Shown here: positions 22,870-34,645 of the stretch, piece by piece | How positions within the stretch are numbered: position 1 is the first letter of the stretch | How the letters are laid out: each line of letters begins with the position of its first letter | Source of the DNA: Ixodes scapularis | Lineage: Eukaryota > Arthropoda > Arachnida > Ixodida > Ixodidae | Direction of reading: 5' to 3' | Length of the DNA: 64,000 bases | Assembly (NCBI RefSeq): GCF_016920785.2 | Contig: NW_024609835.1 | Span: 23,279,108 to 23,343,107, forward strand | Made by a program: the position numbers and the translations under genes | The notes under the pieces: model-generated | Seen by the model: the letters and a program-made list of their open reading frames with translations, nothing else | Databases searched by the model: none | Told to the model about the DNA's origin: nothing

Positions 22870-24889
22870 GGATTGCGCGATTGCGTACCCCACGCGTCGC
22901 AGGGCCGAACGTCATGTGACACTCACACGGCGTTAGATTGGCTCCGATGGTTTTGGCGTTCGCCGCGGTTCATCGTAGGGTGAAAAGGAGAATGCGGCTG
23001 TCGAGTCGCCGACACACCGCCCCTTCATCGTATCGAAAGTGCTCCTGGCGACACGATGACATAATTATCTGCGCCTCAAGAATCGTCGAAGCTTGTTTCC
23101 TTCATTAATGCTTCAAACACATCTGCAGATAATTTTGCATGCCCAATTTTACGGGACAGTCACACAAGGAATGCCCCAGACAGTGTCCGCAGAGCATGTC
23201 TCGTATGATGTAGAGTGAATGCGTACTAAGGGGCTCATTAAATACGCGAAAACAAACTGCGTAAGAATTCATTCCTCGCGCCTTAAAACGAAGCAAACGG
23301 GAAACTAGGCGCACTCATATATGCCGTTGAACGCCGCCTGTATATACTCCGTTTAAACTCACGATGAACCAACCTCAGCGAACGCTACGAATCACTCCAA
23401 TGCCATGTGACTGACGAGTGACCTTGAGGTATCAATGCGCGGAACGTGTAGTCACGTGATCCAAAGGCAAGGCGTTTGATTGGCTGGCGTAGGTCATAGT
23501 CCCAGCTGCGGTTCATCGTAAGATGAAACGGAATATAGAGGTTCAACGTTGCGAGGGTTGTTGTTGCTAGCGTTAAAGAAAATGAGGAAAGGAGGGGGGG
23601 GGGGGGGGGGGGGGGCGTCAATAGTGAATTCGTTTTGGGCGAATTTGTCACTGCCTCTAGCTCGATGTAGACATAACTCTGCAGGGCCACAAACTCAGCC
23701 GAAGGCCGTCGCTGTTCGCTTGTCAGCGCACAAAGGACCCGAAAAGCTCCAGAGCTTATGTAGAAAGGTGGCTTCTTGACGAGCACGTAGAAACGAAAAT
23801 CTTCGGGGAAACAAGCTGTCTCTACCGGTTAGCTCGAAGGGCTCTTGGGTAACGACCGCGCCGATCCCGTGCCGCGTCACGTGTCCGATTGCATTCGGGT
23901 GCCCTGCGAGCGTAGTGAACCGTTGCGGGTATACGTAACGCGCGAGAAAGCGCATTACGAAGGCGTGCGCTCGCCCGGAGAAAGGAAGACCGGTGTTGAC
24001 GCTCTCGGCGCCCCTTTGTTACGGCACGAGCGTTGCGTGTTACGAATACGTGCTCTGCATTCTGCTGATCAAGCGCCGTCATCCGGGCGCCCAGGCGCAC
24101 ATAACGTGTTCGGAGTTCGCGCGCCCGAACTTTCGAAAGAATGAATGCGTTCAGATTCTTGAAGACGTTGGCTGTGTTTGGGGGGAATCGCACTCGGAAG
24201 TCTTAATACACGGCCTTCTTCTGGTTCCTCAATGTCCTTCGGTTCAGGGTGATGCCATTCTTTGAAGTACCCGATGCCGACAGCACGCGCTCAGGGGGAT
24301 ATACGAAGAAATCGCAGAGAATAAAATGTCGCCGTAGCAGTCAGCGCCAAGAGCGCACGCGGGATGACTCTGTTTCACGCGCTTCGGAACAAAGAAAAGA
24401 AAGAAAGAAAAAAAGTGCTCGGATTAAGATGGCCGGCCAGATGCCATCACCTTAAGCAAAGGGCGGGTGAAGGAACCCTACTTGGGGCCTTTCTCTTCAT
24501 GCACTATTATACAAACGTGCTCGCTTCAAAAGTATCTAATTTAATTTAAAACATAGTGTTATACCTTGAGACAAGGGCAAAACAGAAGAACAGAAGGAAA
24601 CAGAAGGACAGGACAAAAAATGGGACAGACAACACTGGAGACGCTGCGTCTCTTTTTTTCTGCCCACTTTCTGTTGTACCTTTGTTCTCCCCCAGTATTT
24701 GGGTTTGACTTCATGTTCACAAATACCAACTCGCCTGCACTCTAAGGGGTTGTCTTTTTCTTTGCTCTTATTTTGTTTGATTTCTAAGTCAAACCAGACC
24801 TCTACAGAATCTGATATCAAAAAGAAAGAAACCCGAAATCCAGTCAACCGTAACAAATGCCGGCTTCATCAAATTGGATGTATGAACGC
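22870..24889. other. No gene recognised; G run and diverged repeats
   Basis: GCGGTTCATCGTA-G-TGAAA occurs at 22967 and 23510, each 20-50 bp after a TTGATTGGCT or TTAGATTGGCT box, so these are two copies of one repeat in direct orientation. A family D-like piece lies at 23090-23215. A G run occupies 23594-23615. The part at 23840-24200 is GC-rich with domain-free frames. Confidence 0.5.
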
Positions 24890-24892
24890 TTA

Positions 24893-25101
24893 AGCCGGGA
24901 TCACCCTGCTGCTACATCATACAAAAGAACGTTTACAAATACAAGTCACTGCAATATCCGTGGTTCGAATGCCGCGTGCCAAGTTTCTTCTTGAACCCAT
25001 TGGCACGCGGCATTCGAAGCGCGCGGATATCACTGCGGCTCGCGTTCGAATCTGTATGCAGTCTGTCTCTTGTATGATGCATAAGCAGAGTGACCCCGGC
25101 T
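24893..25101. mobile_element. Foldback MITE, family D, with TTA target duplication
   Basis: Left terminus AGCCGGGATCACCCTGCTGC, right the complement of AGCCGGGGTCACTCTGCTTA. The arms of about 95 bp meet near 24990-25000 and contain CGGCATTCGAA and GTGCCAA. TTA flanks both ends (24890-24892 and 25102-25104). This is the better of the two complete family D copies and supports a Harbinger-type origin. Confidence 0.78.
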
Positions 25102-25104
25102 TTA

Positions 25105-25841
25105 GAGACACTACACTTCAGCAAAGCACGGCGGCAGCAGGCGTCGGTGGGAAACTGTTAATCGGCTTCGATATAACTCCGTTATTTTTGCTGCCATCTG
25201 CAGTTCGGATTGATCGCATGAAAATATAAAATACTCGCGCTCTAGATAACACATTTATCTTATACTGATAAGAAAAAAATACAGGTGCCAAGGGAACATC
25301 ATAGAGGGGGCTAATTGTCACTATAAGTTGAATAATTAACTAAAACTTGTTAATTAACTTTTAATTCAGTGGAAATAGGCACATGGTGTCAACGAGACAC
25401 TTGCTGAGCATCATCAAAAACTAGTAAGTACATAATTTTGAGAAAGATTTTGAGCGCGTGGGGAGCGCAGTTGTACGCTAAGGTTACCACTCGTACTAGA
25501 AGGCTAAGGCTATAATTAAGAGACAAAAAAAAAAAAAAAAAAACGCGCGGGCGTGTTATTGCTCCGGTAGTCTTGCTTTCGCTGCACGAGTAACTTTGGT
25601 GCTCCACCGTGCTCCCCACGTGCTCCGAGTCTTTCTCACATTGACTCATGCAGCGATGTTTGATGACGCTCAGCAAGTTTCGAATTAGAGCCACGTGTTT
25701 ATTTTCTATAATTAAGACGTTAGTTAACATATATTCTTAATTAGCCGCCCGATCGTTACGATTAGTCCCCTATAATACCCTCTTTCGCAGTTTGGATCAC
25801 ATATCCCCGCACCTAGCACGGCAATTCCGGTAGCGCTTGCC
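25105..25841. other. No gene recognised
   Basis: AT-rich DNA with an A run at 25526-25544. The motif TTAATTAACTTTTAATT near 25350 is palindromic and AT-rich. No domain was seen. Confidence 0.55.
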
Positions 25842-26165
25842 ACACTCTAAAAAAACCTCTGCGCGTCTACTTACCCGCAAAACACCCGAAGAGCCAATCT
25901 CTGCGATATACGAAATCAGCTCAGCGAACGATGAGGCGGAACATTTGTTTAGGCCTAAAAATTAAGTCTGCGCTGTGAGCCTGTGACATTATGCACTGCA
26001 AGCATGACGCTTTACACCGCGTAATGCCACAGAGCAAGCTTAATTTTTAGGTCTAAACGGATGTACCGCCTCATCATTCGCTGAGCTGATTTCGTATATC
26101 GCAGAGATTGGCTCTTTGAGTGTTTTGCGGCTAAGTAGACGCGCAAGCATTTCTTAGAAAGTATG
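25842..26165. mobile_element. Foldback MITE, family A
   Basis: The left end ACACTCTAAAAAAACCTCTG is followed by GAAGAGCCAATCTCTGCG. The right arm carries the complement CGCAGAGATTGGCTCTTTGA and ends GCGCAAGCATTTCTTAGAAA. The AT-rich inner core has TTAGGCCTAAAAATTAAG. Arm identity looks high, so it may be the youngest of the three family A copies. Confidence 0.72.
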
Positions 26166-26999
26166 CATGCGCTGGCGCTACAAAGCGACCGCCCCTCGCG
26201 TATTGCAGCGAACAGACATCGTTTAAATACGCACCCTCTCTGGGGAAGCGGAGCACTTCTGGTTGTTCGTATTCGCACAGCCTCGACCGGTGTCATCGAC
26301 CGAACGCATCACTCACGCGATTGTGTAATTAAGGTAAGCTGAATGAAGCAACAGGAAGGCTTCCTCCCGGTCCTTTAGTGCTTATTTTTATTCTAAGCTA
26401 TAATAAGCCAGGGCTGGTTCAGCCAATTAGGGCCGCAAGCCCTCGTCTCGTGCAGCAGTAGAAGTACGTCCCAGCAGAGATGTCTACCACAATTTTTCTT
26501 TTCTGCGCATGCCTGTGCGTAGTTATTGCGGAAACTTTTCGCTTAAATAAATAACAACGTCAAACATTCATTCGATAAAGTTCGGTGTTAACGGTCAATA
26601 CACATGCCCATGATTATATTTGAATAATTATATGCATGCATGGGCTCCAGTGTGTGTGCGAGCCCGTATATGTGTACGTGTAAGTTTGTGTGTGTATGCG
26701 TGAGCGTGTGTGTGTGTGCGCGCGTGTGGGTGAGTTTCTGTCGCAGCGGCTTTCTTTTTGTATTGCTTCGAATATCGCTCTAAATACCCAGGCACTCGCC
26801 TTCATCGCGAAATCTTCGGCATCGTTGCGTGCGTTCGATCATCGGCTCACATCCGGGAAGCGAGGCAGTGATTTCTCACCGGAAACTGCGCTCTGCGGAA
26901 GTGAAATAGCGACCAAGAAATGGAAAGCCTGACGCAACCCCGATGACGACGAAGTCGCTGGCAGCCCAGTCACTTCGACGACTCCGACACTGCACCAAG
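26166..26999. other. No gene recognised; TG repeat
   Basis: An imperfect TG/CG dinucleotide repeat lies at 26650-26726. The remainder has no recognisable coding domain. Confidence 0.6.
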
Positions 27000-27288
27000 C
27001 TCTAAGAAGAGTCTGCGAGTTCACTTCCCTGCAGAACACGAAAGTAGCCAATCACGGCGAACAATAGGAAGATCCCATCGAGTGATGAAACCCAAAATAC
27101 AAGTATATGTATATTAAAAAAAGAAGCGACGTGAGCAGGGCAGTGAGCACGTGAAGCGCCTATGCACGTCGTCCCTGCGCACGTTTTAGTATATATTCCA
27201 AGCTTCGTCACACGCTGGGATCCTTCTATTGTTCGCCGTGATTGACTGTCCTTGTGTTCTGTAGGAAAGCAAAGTTGCAGACTTTTTC
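27000..27288. mobile_element. Foldback MITE, family B
   Basis: The left arm has CTGCGAGTTCACTTCCCTGC, AGAACACG and GTAGCCAATCACGGCGAACA. The right arm has the complement, TGTTCGCCGTGATTGACTGT and TGTGTTCTGTAGGAAAGC, ending GCAGACTTTTT. The arms are about 90 bp. Copy 7264-7580 shares all of these blocks. Confidence 0.7.
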
Positions 27289-28100
27289 AAATGCAAGTTG
27301 TCAAGAAAAACAGCTATGAGGCAAGGTGTCGGACTCTACAGGTGGTGGATTGAAGTACCGGCCCAGGAGCTTGCATTCTGACGGAGGATTATTGAGGACA
27401 AGGCGCAGCGTAACAAAATTTGCGGCGAGGCGGCAATAAAGAATTCGATTTTGATTGAAATTAACGACTACTCCTTAGGTGGGGCGTGCCAGATGCCTTT
27501 CGATAGCCTGGCACTTAAGCTCCCAAAATCAACTTGTGTGTGTGCGGGGGGGGGGGGGGGGGGGGGGGGGGGGGAGCGAGGTTTAAGAAAGAGGAGGGCG
27601 GGGGGAAGGGGTGACCGCCCCCTCTTTTCAAGCTGTTTAAGGGTTACCTTTTTTTGGGGGGAAAAGCGACATACACTAGTTGTTTCCTGAAGAAATGTCC
27701 AACATTCGGTGATATCACAACAAATAGGTTCGTATCGTTAAATCTCTTCGCAGACCCTGCCCCCCCCCCCCCCGCCCCCCCCCCCCCCGCCCCCCCCCCC
27801 CCCCCCCCCCCCGAAGTCTGACCCACGAATCCTCCCCTGATCCGAGGCATCTCACGAGGCGTGCAGTCTGCAAGCACTGAAGATGTCCCTCAATCGACCG
27901 ATACGATCAACTTCATTATAAAGCCGTTGCTGCCCGTTTTCGGTTGCAACTCTGCAGCATGCGTCAAACTGCCTCGTCGATCGAATTCGCTCGTTACTCG
28001 CATCGCTGCATCGGCGACCTCCGTAACCTTTGTCTCCTGTATTTCTTATTGGAAATGTTGTAACATTAACAAGAAGGTCTCTAGACCCATTTCGTCAATC
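27289..28100. other. No gene recognised; G and C homopolymer runs
   Basis: A G run at 27546-27574 and a C run at 27760-27812 (two G interruptions) lie about 190 bp apart and could pair as a loose foldback or form G-quadruplexes on opposite strands. No gene was recognised in the flanks. Confidence 0.6.
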
Positions 28101-29560
28101 TGTACAAAGACTGTTTTTTTTTTCTTTTTCAACCTCAGATGAACTGCGTAAAAAGAAAACAGGATCCACGAAAAACGTTTTAATACGCACAAACTCTCGA
28201 TACACAGAGTTGTTACTTTTCCAGGTAATCATCCCGCAGATTTCGATATTTATCAAGACGTTGTTCAAGCTTTCAGATGCCCTCCCCAAAGAAGGTTGCC
28301 ACCTCGGCTCTCAGTCCTTCCACCGCGCATCAGCAAGATCTCCAGTCGCCACATACCTGTAACGCAAATGAAGGAAACTGCGCGAAATTTGGAGGATAAC
28401 GGACAGACGTCCGTGCTGATAGGAGTCAGGGAAGAACGTCCGTGACGACTGGCGATCTTGCTGAAATGCGTGATAAAATGATGGAGAACCACTGAACCAA
28501 TTTCCTTTGGGGTGGGCATCCCAAAACTTGTGCCACGTCAAAATGATCGCCTAAATCTTAGGGTTGCTTACGTCGAGGCGTAGCTACCGCATCTATCTAA
28601 ATTTTGTGTGTATCAAAATTTTTTTCATCAGAACCGTCTTTTTTCACCCAGTTAACCGGAAATTTAAAAAAAAAAAACTCTTTTGTAAGTTCGGTGTTGT
28701 TTACCGCTAAGGTTTATCATCACACTGTAATTCTTCTTCTTAAAAAAAAAAGATAAATAAATAAATAAACGGAAATTTAGACCTACAAAAGTTTCATTTT
28801 GGTACATTTTCTTTCGATTCATTTGTAAAGCTCTAAAAATACTTAAAAGGTAAAAAAACGAGAAAAAAAATTGAGCCACAAGAAACAATCAACGCACAGA
28901 CACTGCGCTGTGTCTGTGCCTTTCTTGTCTTATGTCTCTTCTTTTTTTTCTGCTATTTTACCTTGTAGGGTAACCAAAAATCAACAACTCGCCTAACTTT
29001 CTGCCTTTTTGTAAGTATACGCGTAAGTATCCGCGTGCTTTCATATTTCGGCGAAGCGACATGGTTTCGAAGGTCGCGGCAGGTTTCTGTCTGCGTCGTA
29101 GGTACCTAATGCAATCCGCAACCTGGCCTCCGTTGATTGTCGCCCCTATATGTTGCTTCCTGGACCTCGAAAGTCTTTCCCGCTCCTAACGATATCTCGC
29201 AACCTTCGCCTCGCGACACGTGCCCGAAAAGAGCGCTTGACTTTGAACCTCGTTAAAAACACATCTGTGAATCGTTCCCCGAGCCGTACCCCTTCGAGGA
29301 TTTGAAATGCGTCTGTCACCGTGACTTTGACAGCAGCACCAACAACTGTTTGAAGGCGCCCTAAAAACAAAATATAGGAACTAAGGTTCCTTTCAACTGA
29401 GGCGGCAAAGAGGAGAACGCCAAAGCGCTTCATTCAGAAGCCCACGGTCTCCAGCAGGCGCGCTTGTCGTCATCCGCCGTGTATTCTTGTGCGATCGCAC
29501 GCTCGAGGCTTAGGAGACATATAAACCATTATCGAATGTATAGAGGTTCGCACTGGATGC
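28101..29560. other. No gene recognised
   Basis: Minus-strand frames at 28265-28541 and 29146-29433 have balanced composition but no family I recognise. The second is immediately preceded by an in-frame TGA, so it is not an obvious exon continuation. A short hairpin, GGCACAGACAC paired with GTGTCTGTGCC with small loss, lies at 28894-28920. Confidence 0.45.
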
Positions 29561-29699
29561 TATGACCTGGTCGAATGCCCCTATGCAACGTCTCAGTGTG
29601 AGCGAGGGTTGCTACGGTAGCGCCGTTCAGCGGCGCGACGTAACAGAGTATTTGTTTACGTGCTTTTTATTTTTGTTTACATGTTTACATGTCTGTAGG

Positions 29700-29870
29700 A
29701 TTGTGTCCGCCAGCAAACAAATGATGACACAAAACTCTGGACAGCTACCGCCATCTATGAGCAACGGCGGCAACCTTCCCAGCCTTTCCACTCTGACTTG
29801 CCGACTTGCGGCCGGCCATTAATTCATTCCCACCACAGTACAGCCTCGCTGGTCTTTCTTCTTCACCAGA
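29700..29870. repeat. Dispersed repeat I, copy 2
   Basis: Shares GTGTCCGCCAGCAAACA, GATGACAC and CTACCGCCATCTATGA with 5760-6050. It lacks the extra 80-bp foldback and reads straight into GCGGCAACCTT-CCAGC. It therefore shows the likely state of the repeat before the foldback arose in copy 1. Confidence 0.55.
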
Positions 29871-30303
29871 GTGGAAAGGCTGAAAGTTTTTGTTTTACTC
29901 TCACGTGCGTGGGGTTGTGACTGGTAATACTCGTGTCATGAGCAATTTATAATCGTAAGTATAGGCGCGAAGGAACGATGGCCGCCCTTTATATTCCCTA
30001 TGTTGGCACATAGTCTGAGGAAACACAGCAGGGCTGCGTCCAGTAAGTAGGCAGATACGATGCCGACAAAAACACAGAAGCCAAAAGCTGTAATACCAGA
30101 TTCGCCCCAACGAACGTGTTCAAAGATGGATAATTATACAGAGCGGGATTCCTGCGCAGGTAACGATCGTGTTATTGGGATGATAATGCAAATAATGCGA
30201 AGGTGCAAGCGATCTGGAGAAGAATGACGATAGATGTTTGGAGATTTGTGTTTGTCCATTTTCCCCCTTGCTCCCCTTCTCCAGGGACTGTTACCGTATT
30301 ATT
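29871..30303. other. No gene recognised
   Basis: Unique-looking sequence. GAGTGGAAAGGCTGAAAG near 29870 is the complement of CAGCCTTTCCACTCTG near 29779, so a short inverted repeat is present. Confidence 0.5.
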
Positions 30304-30430
30304 GGGAGTTTTAGTAGATCGCTCCGACAACTCCGATGCCCGATACCCCACTTTCGCCTTTGCCGCGCAGGCATCGTATCTCTCTCGCGTACCGTTATCG
30401 GAGGTATCAAAACGATCGACTAAAACTCTC
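30304..30430. mobile_element. Small foldback MITE, family G
   Basis: Left GGGAGTTTTAGTAGATCG, right the complement of GAGAGTTTTAGTCGATCG. The inner arms carry CTCCGA and TCGGAG plus GATGCC and GGCATC. A second copy with the same 11-base terminus is at 35903-36065. Confidence 0.6.
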
Positions 30431-33400
30431 TCTAGAAACCCGAGTAGTGACTTCGAATCCAACGTACCCATTCTTCTACAAAAGAAGGACGAGGCTCGAG
30501 CCACCTTGCGGAATAACTTCTCACTCCAAAAATACCCTTTTCCTAAAGTGCGCGCCCTGCAGCCCCAATGCTACGAGGCTGACATATTTGGGGCACACAC
30601 TCTGAGCACGCATTGGACGCGATTTCGGCGTCGGCGTTCGGCGCGCATACATTCGGGTGAAAAACCTATTCGCCGTTAGTGGCGATTGCTCCAAGTTGAT
30701 CGACGTTTGAAGAGGGTCTATTGCTTCGCGCTTCGGCAATAGGGCAAGTCATTGCGCGCCGTTGTGCTGCTGTCGCGAGTTGTCGAAACAAGGGTGGCAC
30801 TTAGATCCGCTCTGGGTTGCTCGCTTCCAAGAAGCGGTCCGGGTTCGTCGGTGGATGAGTCAATCCCCGCTTTAAACGAGGCGCTGGGATGTGAGTAACC
30901 GAGCGCCGGCAGCTTCGTTCCATCGCGGCCGGCAGCTGGCGGTTACTCGCCGTTGCCATACGCGACGCCGTGTTGCCGCGAGCTTCCGCGCCACGAGGTC
31001 AACAACACGCGCCGCTCCGTTGTCCGGGCTTCGGATGAAATGCCGCCGTGATTGTCATTCACCTCGCGCGTCGCCTCTTCTTTCTTTCCCGGTATAACTA
31101 ATACCGCTGGTTGTAACGCCATCGAGCATTCTACTTCTGCCAGCCACACTTATCGGGCATTCAGAGGCGCTAGGTTTTCGTTTACTTCCGATTTATTTTA
31201 TCGGAAGAGAACTTAGCTTTAGTCTCGGGCACCGTTCTGCTTTAAAGCGACTATGCGAATACGATTATTATCATCACAAATTTTTCGGAGTACCCAGAAA
31301 GTAACGGAGTCGAGAAAAGTAAGGCATTGAATAGTCGTGGCGGAGAGCGGCGTTTGCTTCCGCGTCAAATTGTGCAAGAGCAGGAAAGCCTGAGAAAGTT
31401 CACGCAAACCACGGCTACTCGGTAATATTTCGAATGAATATATTTTACATGTTTATTAAACGAGCGGTGATTAAATGCTTACTTTTCTACGTTATCAGCC
31501 ATCACACTGTTCGTCTTTCCATGAGAGCCGAGATTATTAGTGCTTGTATGTTTGTGTGTACGTGCAGAACGTGTTCCTAGAAAATGATCGTGCACTTTGA
31601 CAACCCTCTCGCGATGATGGGCTTCGGGAATTGCGGGATAACCTAAATAAATAAATATCTCCGGTAAACTTCATCCTATTTGCGTGGAAGTTCCGAGATC
31701 TGCGTATTCGAGAAAAAATCCTCGAATCTCGAAAAATTACACCCTATCTTCTCGAACACGGTGCAACGTACACGAAAGAACGACGGCCACGCGCGAGGCC
31801 TTCGCTTCACTGTCAGTGACAGGGCGCTTCGTCGAAGAAAAACTCATCGATGGAGCATCCGTCAGCTTGTGAATATTTTCCTCGTGAGTTTTCGGGACAC
31901 TAAAGCCGCGCTACTGCAGACACTGCCTGACGCATTCCTTGTGTTACGGCCGTATCCCGTCGGTCGTACGAAAACTGTGTTCAGACATGTTGGAAACATG
32001 TATGAAGCAAACATGTTTCCAACACGCTTCATGCATTTCATGTGTACCTGCAGCGAACACCTTCTCTTTTGTATCATGCGTGCGCATTACAGGACTGCGG
32101 TTTTAATGTACGTGTCAATGGCGCATCACAGCGAGACGAACGACCGCCTTCGGTTCGAAACAAAGCGGACGACAGTCCTAAGCACAATACACACTTACAC
32201 GATCGAAACGGGTAGCGAGCTTCCAGGTTCCAACGCGCTTGCGAAAACTGGGGCGCTGACATTGTCTAACCTGATTCTTAGCGCGGTCTTCCGAGCGCCC
32301 GGGCGAGTTACTGCCGCGTTGACCCCGGTCCCGGCGCTATTTCGCAACGGTTGCTAAAAACTGTTCCTCGCTCGTTATGCGGAGACGCCAAGACCTCGCC
32401 ACCTGTTGTTTTTGTTTTCGGTCGTGAGATGCAAAAGAGCCATCACCGCGTCGTTTCGAGAGATGCCCGCCCCACAGGCTCGCCTGCCGCCCATGCCCTT
32501 AAGTGGCGGCTACACTGCTCTCATAGTGGCACGGTGACAGTTTTTCTCTCGCCGTGTCACTCTGAGACGGTGAGAGTTGTTATTTTTGTTTTTTAGGGCC
32601 CCGTCATACAAAGAAGAAACACGCCTCGGACAATGCAAGCACACTCTCTTTTTTGTGTCTCTTTTGTTTGACGTATGAGCAGTATGACTGGATTAAGAGG
32701 GCTTGCAAGAAAACACAGGCATCGCACATTTTACGGTATTAAAGTTAATAAAGTCGACTAGCACTCGCGCAACTTCAACTCCTCGTGGCAAAACGAGCAC
32801 GCCTAACCGTTCGCCTGCTTTCCTTCCTTTTTTTTCTCGGTACCACCGAAGTCAGCTCTCAGGATTTGCCGGGTAATGCTCCCGTCTTCACTCCCGTGTT
32901 AGAAACATCCAACAGCGTACGTAGGTTTCGTGACCATCGACCTGGTAAACAGAAGTTGCAGTCGCGACCGCCACGACCACCCGCGCCGTTTGCGTCAACC
33001 CCCTCCCCCGAAAATAGCGCCGGCCCCTCGCTCGGCGTGCGTTTGACCGCGGCTGCAAAAGACGGAGCCAAGCCGCGGCGACCCACCGCGCAACTTCTCA
33101 GCGAGGGGTCTCCCCACAACGCGTCTGGTCGCACCGGAGTTCGAACCCCCCGGTGCCGACGAGAGAAAATAGTGCGGCGCGGCGGAGGAAGAGGAAGGGC
33201 TGTTTACGGCGCATGCGCGACAAGCGAGGCGGAAGTGACGTCCGTGCACCCTCCTCTCTCTCTCCCCGCGACGTGATTAGGCACGCCGGGAATGATCAGC
33301 TCAGCTGAGTTCACTGCCGCTGCGCCGCGGAACAGCTGGGTGGAAAGAAAGTGCCAGGAGCAGAAGCAGTGGGCGAGAGCTGCCGGGGCTGTATGTCATA

Positions 33401-33546
33401 TCCGTGTTTGCTTTTTCTTTAAGGTTGTCGTCGTCACAGTATGCGCCCGTCACTTCCCCGTATCGCATCGTCTGTCAAGGCAACGGATTAGAGACCTTCC
33501 CTGCATTGTTTCTTGTCACGGCTTGCTCGACATGAAACGAGTGTGT
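30431..33546. other. No gene recognised; GC-rich blocks and one perfect hairpin
   Basis: A 225-codon plus frame (31680-32357) crosses a family D-like piece and has no domain. A 13-bp perfect hairpin lies at 31989-32023, GTTGGAAACATGT with its complement around a 9-base loop. A family D-like right end lies near 32595-32695. A promoter-like segment is listed separately. Confidence 0.45.
32960..33290. promoter_or_regulatory. CpG-dense promoter-like region with NRF1 and ETS/CRE motifs
   Basis: GCGCATGCGC (33209-33218) is a perfect NRF1 palindrome. GGAAGTGACGTC (33231-33242) combines an ETS core with a CRE half. Upstream, CACCGG..TTCGAACC..CCGGTG (33135-33158) forms a short hairpin that looks like a tRNA T arm, but the rest of a tRNA is missing. 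The direction of any transcript is unknown, and no exon was recognised. Confidence 0.35.
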
Positions 33547-33550
33547 TTAA

Positions 33551-33994
33551 AGGGATACTGAACCCAACATTTTAGTGTCCATAAGAAGTGGCGCGCGGTC
33601 TTCCCACGATCCAGTAGCCGCCGGTATGCGCGAGCACACGACACGAAATTGACGTTATGGTCCCCCATTCACGCTTAAGATGACAGTGAAATATATGGGC
33701 TCCGGGCAAAAGGAGAATAAAGACAGGATTTTCATCTTTACAAGTGAACGCTACGTGTTTGTTATGCCAATTAATCGCCTACCTTTTATCACCAGTTGCT
33801 ACTGTGGAGATGAAAAGCCTGTCTTTATTCTCCGTTTGTCCGGAGCCCACACATTTCGCTGTCATCTTAAGCCAGAATGGGGGACTATGACGTCAATTTC
33901 GTTGCGTGTGCTCGCGCGCATCGGCGGCTGCTGGCTCGTGAAAAGATCGTGCTCTACTTATTGTGGACAGTGAAATGTTTGGTTCAGCATCCCT
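33551..33994. mobile_element. Foldback MITE, family E, TTAA-type
   Basis: Left terminus AGGGATACTGAACCCAACAT, right the complement of AGGGATGCTGAACCAAACAT. Arms of about 180 bp include TGACGTTATGGTCCCCCATT and GAATAAAGACAGG. The left flank is TTAA (33547-33550) and the right flank TCAA (33995-33998), one mismatch from TTAA. The centre lies near 33770. Confidence 0.68.
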
Positions 33995-34249
33995 TCAAAG
34001 ACAGTCTCAAATAGCGATTTCGCGAAACTACCGAAATCCAAGTTTGACCATGTTCGGCTTCTTTTTTTTTTTTTTTTTTTTTTTACTTTAATTTAGATCT
34101 TTGATTATGAACCGCATACCTGATACGAAATACACGTGACTGAAAACGAAAGAAAACGAAGAACGTCTATAGTTCTGCTACAGTGTTCTGCGGTGTGAAA
34201 CTAAGACAGTGAGCCGAACGCTCGTGGTATATAAGATGCCGGCATGAGC

Positions 34250-34490
34250 CTGAATAACGTTACAGGCAAGCTATGTATGGGCCATAGGGCGTACAGTTCA
34301 CGGATTTTACAACTAGGCGAGATTGTTATGGGTGACGCCACCAAGCGGCAATGCTCGCAACTACGGTACCCTTAGCCGTGCAGAGGCGCTGGACATCACG
34401 AGCGCGATAGGCATTGCGCTTCTAGATGACCGATTTTGAACCGAAGGGTAGAGAGCTCGCGGCACTTCATTTTGTTTCCGTACCCCTTAA
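34250..34490. repeat. Dispersed repeat K, copy 1
   Basis: Shares order and spacing with 49912-50152: GCTATGTAT-GGCCA-AGGCGTAC, then AGATTGT, CCACCAAG-GGCAA, CTCGCAACT and AGAGAGCTCGCG, ending in a CCTTAA or TTTTAA. No inverted ends were seen, so a SINE, LINE tail or LTR fragment is possible. Confidence 0.55.
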
Positions 34491-34645
34491 GGGTGTCCGA
34501 CGGGCATCCTAGACCGCAGTTATGGTTAAGTATGGTCAGCAGTTACTGCCCACTATTCCACGCTTTCACGGGCACCTTTAACCACAGTTAAGTCGGACCT
34601 CAGTCACACGTAACTGCAGTTAAAGATGCCCGTGTAGCTAGGATA
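34491..34645. mobile_element. Degenerate TTAA-adjacent foldback
   Basis: CGGGCATCCTAGACCGCAGTTA pairs with TAACTGCAGTTAAAGATGCCCG across about 120 bp with several mismatches. TTAA sits at 34487-34490 on the left; no clean TTAA was seen on the right. It is probably an old MITE inserted at the edge of repeat K. Confidence 0.4.

Noticed and set aside
29146..29433. A 95-codon minus frame of balanced composition
   Set aside because: I could not link it to any family; a TGA sits directly before its ATG, and no neighbouring exon signal was clear.
31680..32357. A 225-codon plus-strand frame
   Set aside because: It crosses a family D-like repeat piece and starts at a non-ATG codon. No domain was recognised.
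33135..33158. A tRNA T-arm-like hairpin with TTCGAACC
   Set aside because: No acceptor stem, D arm or anticodon arm can be built around it, so it is not a tRNA gene.
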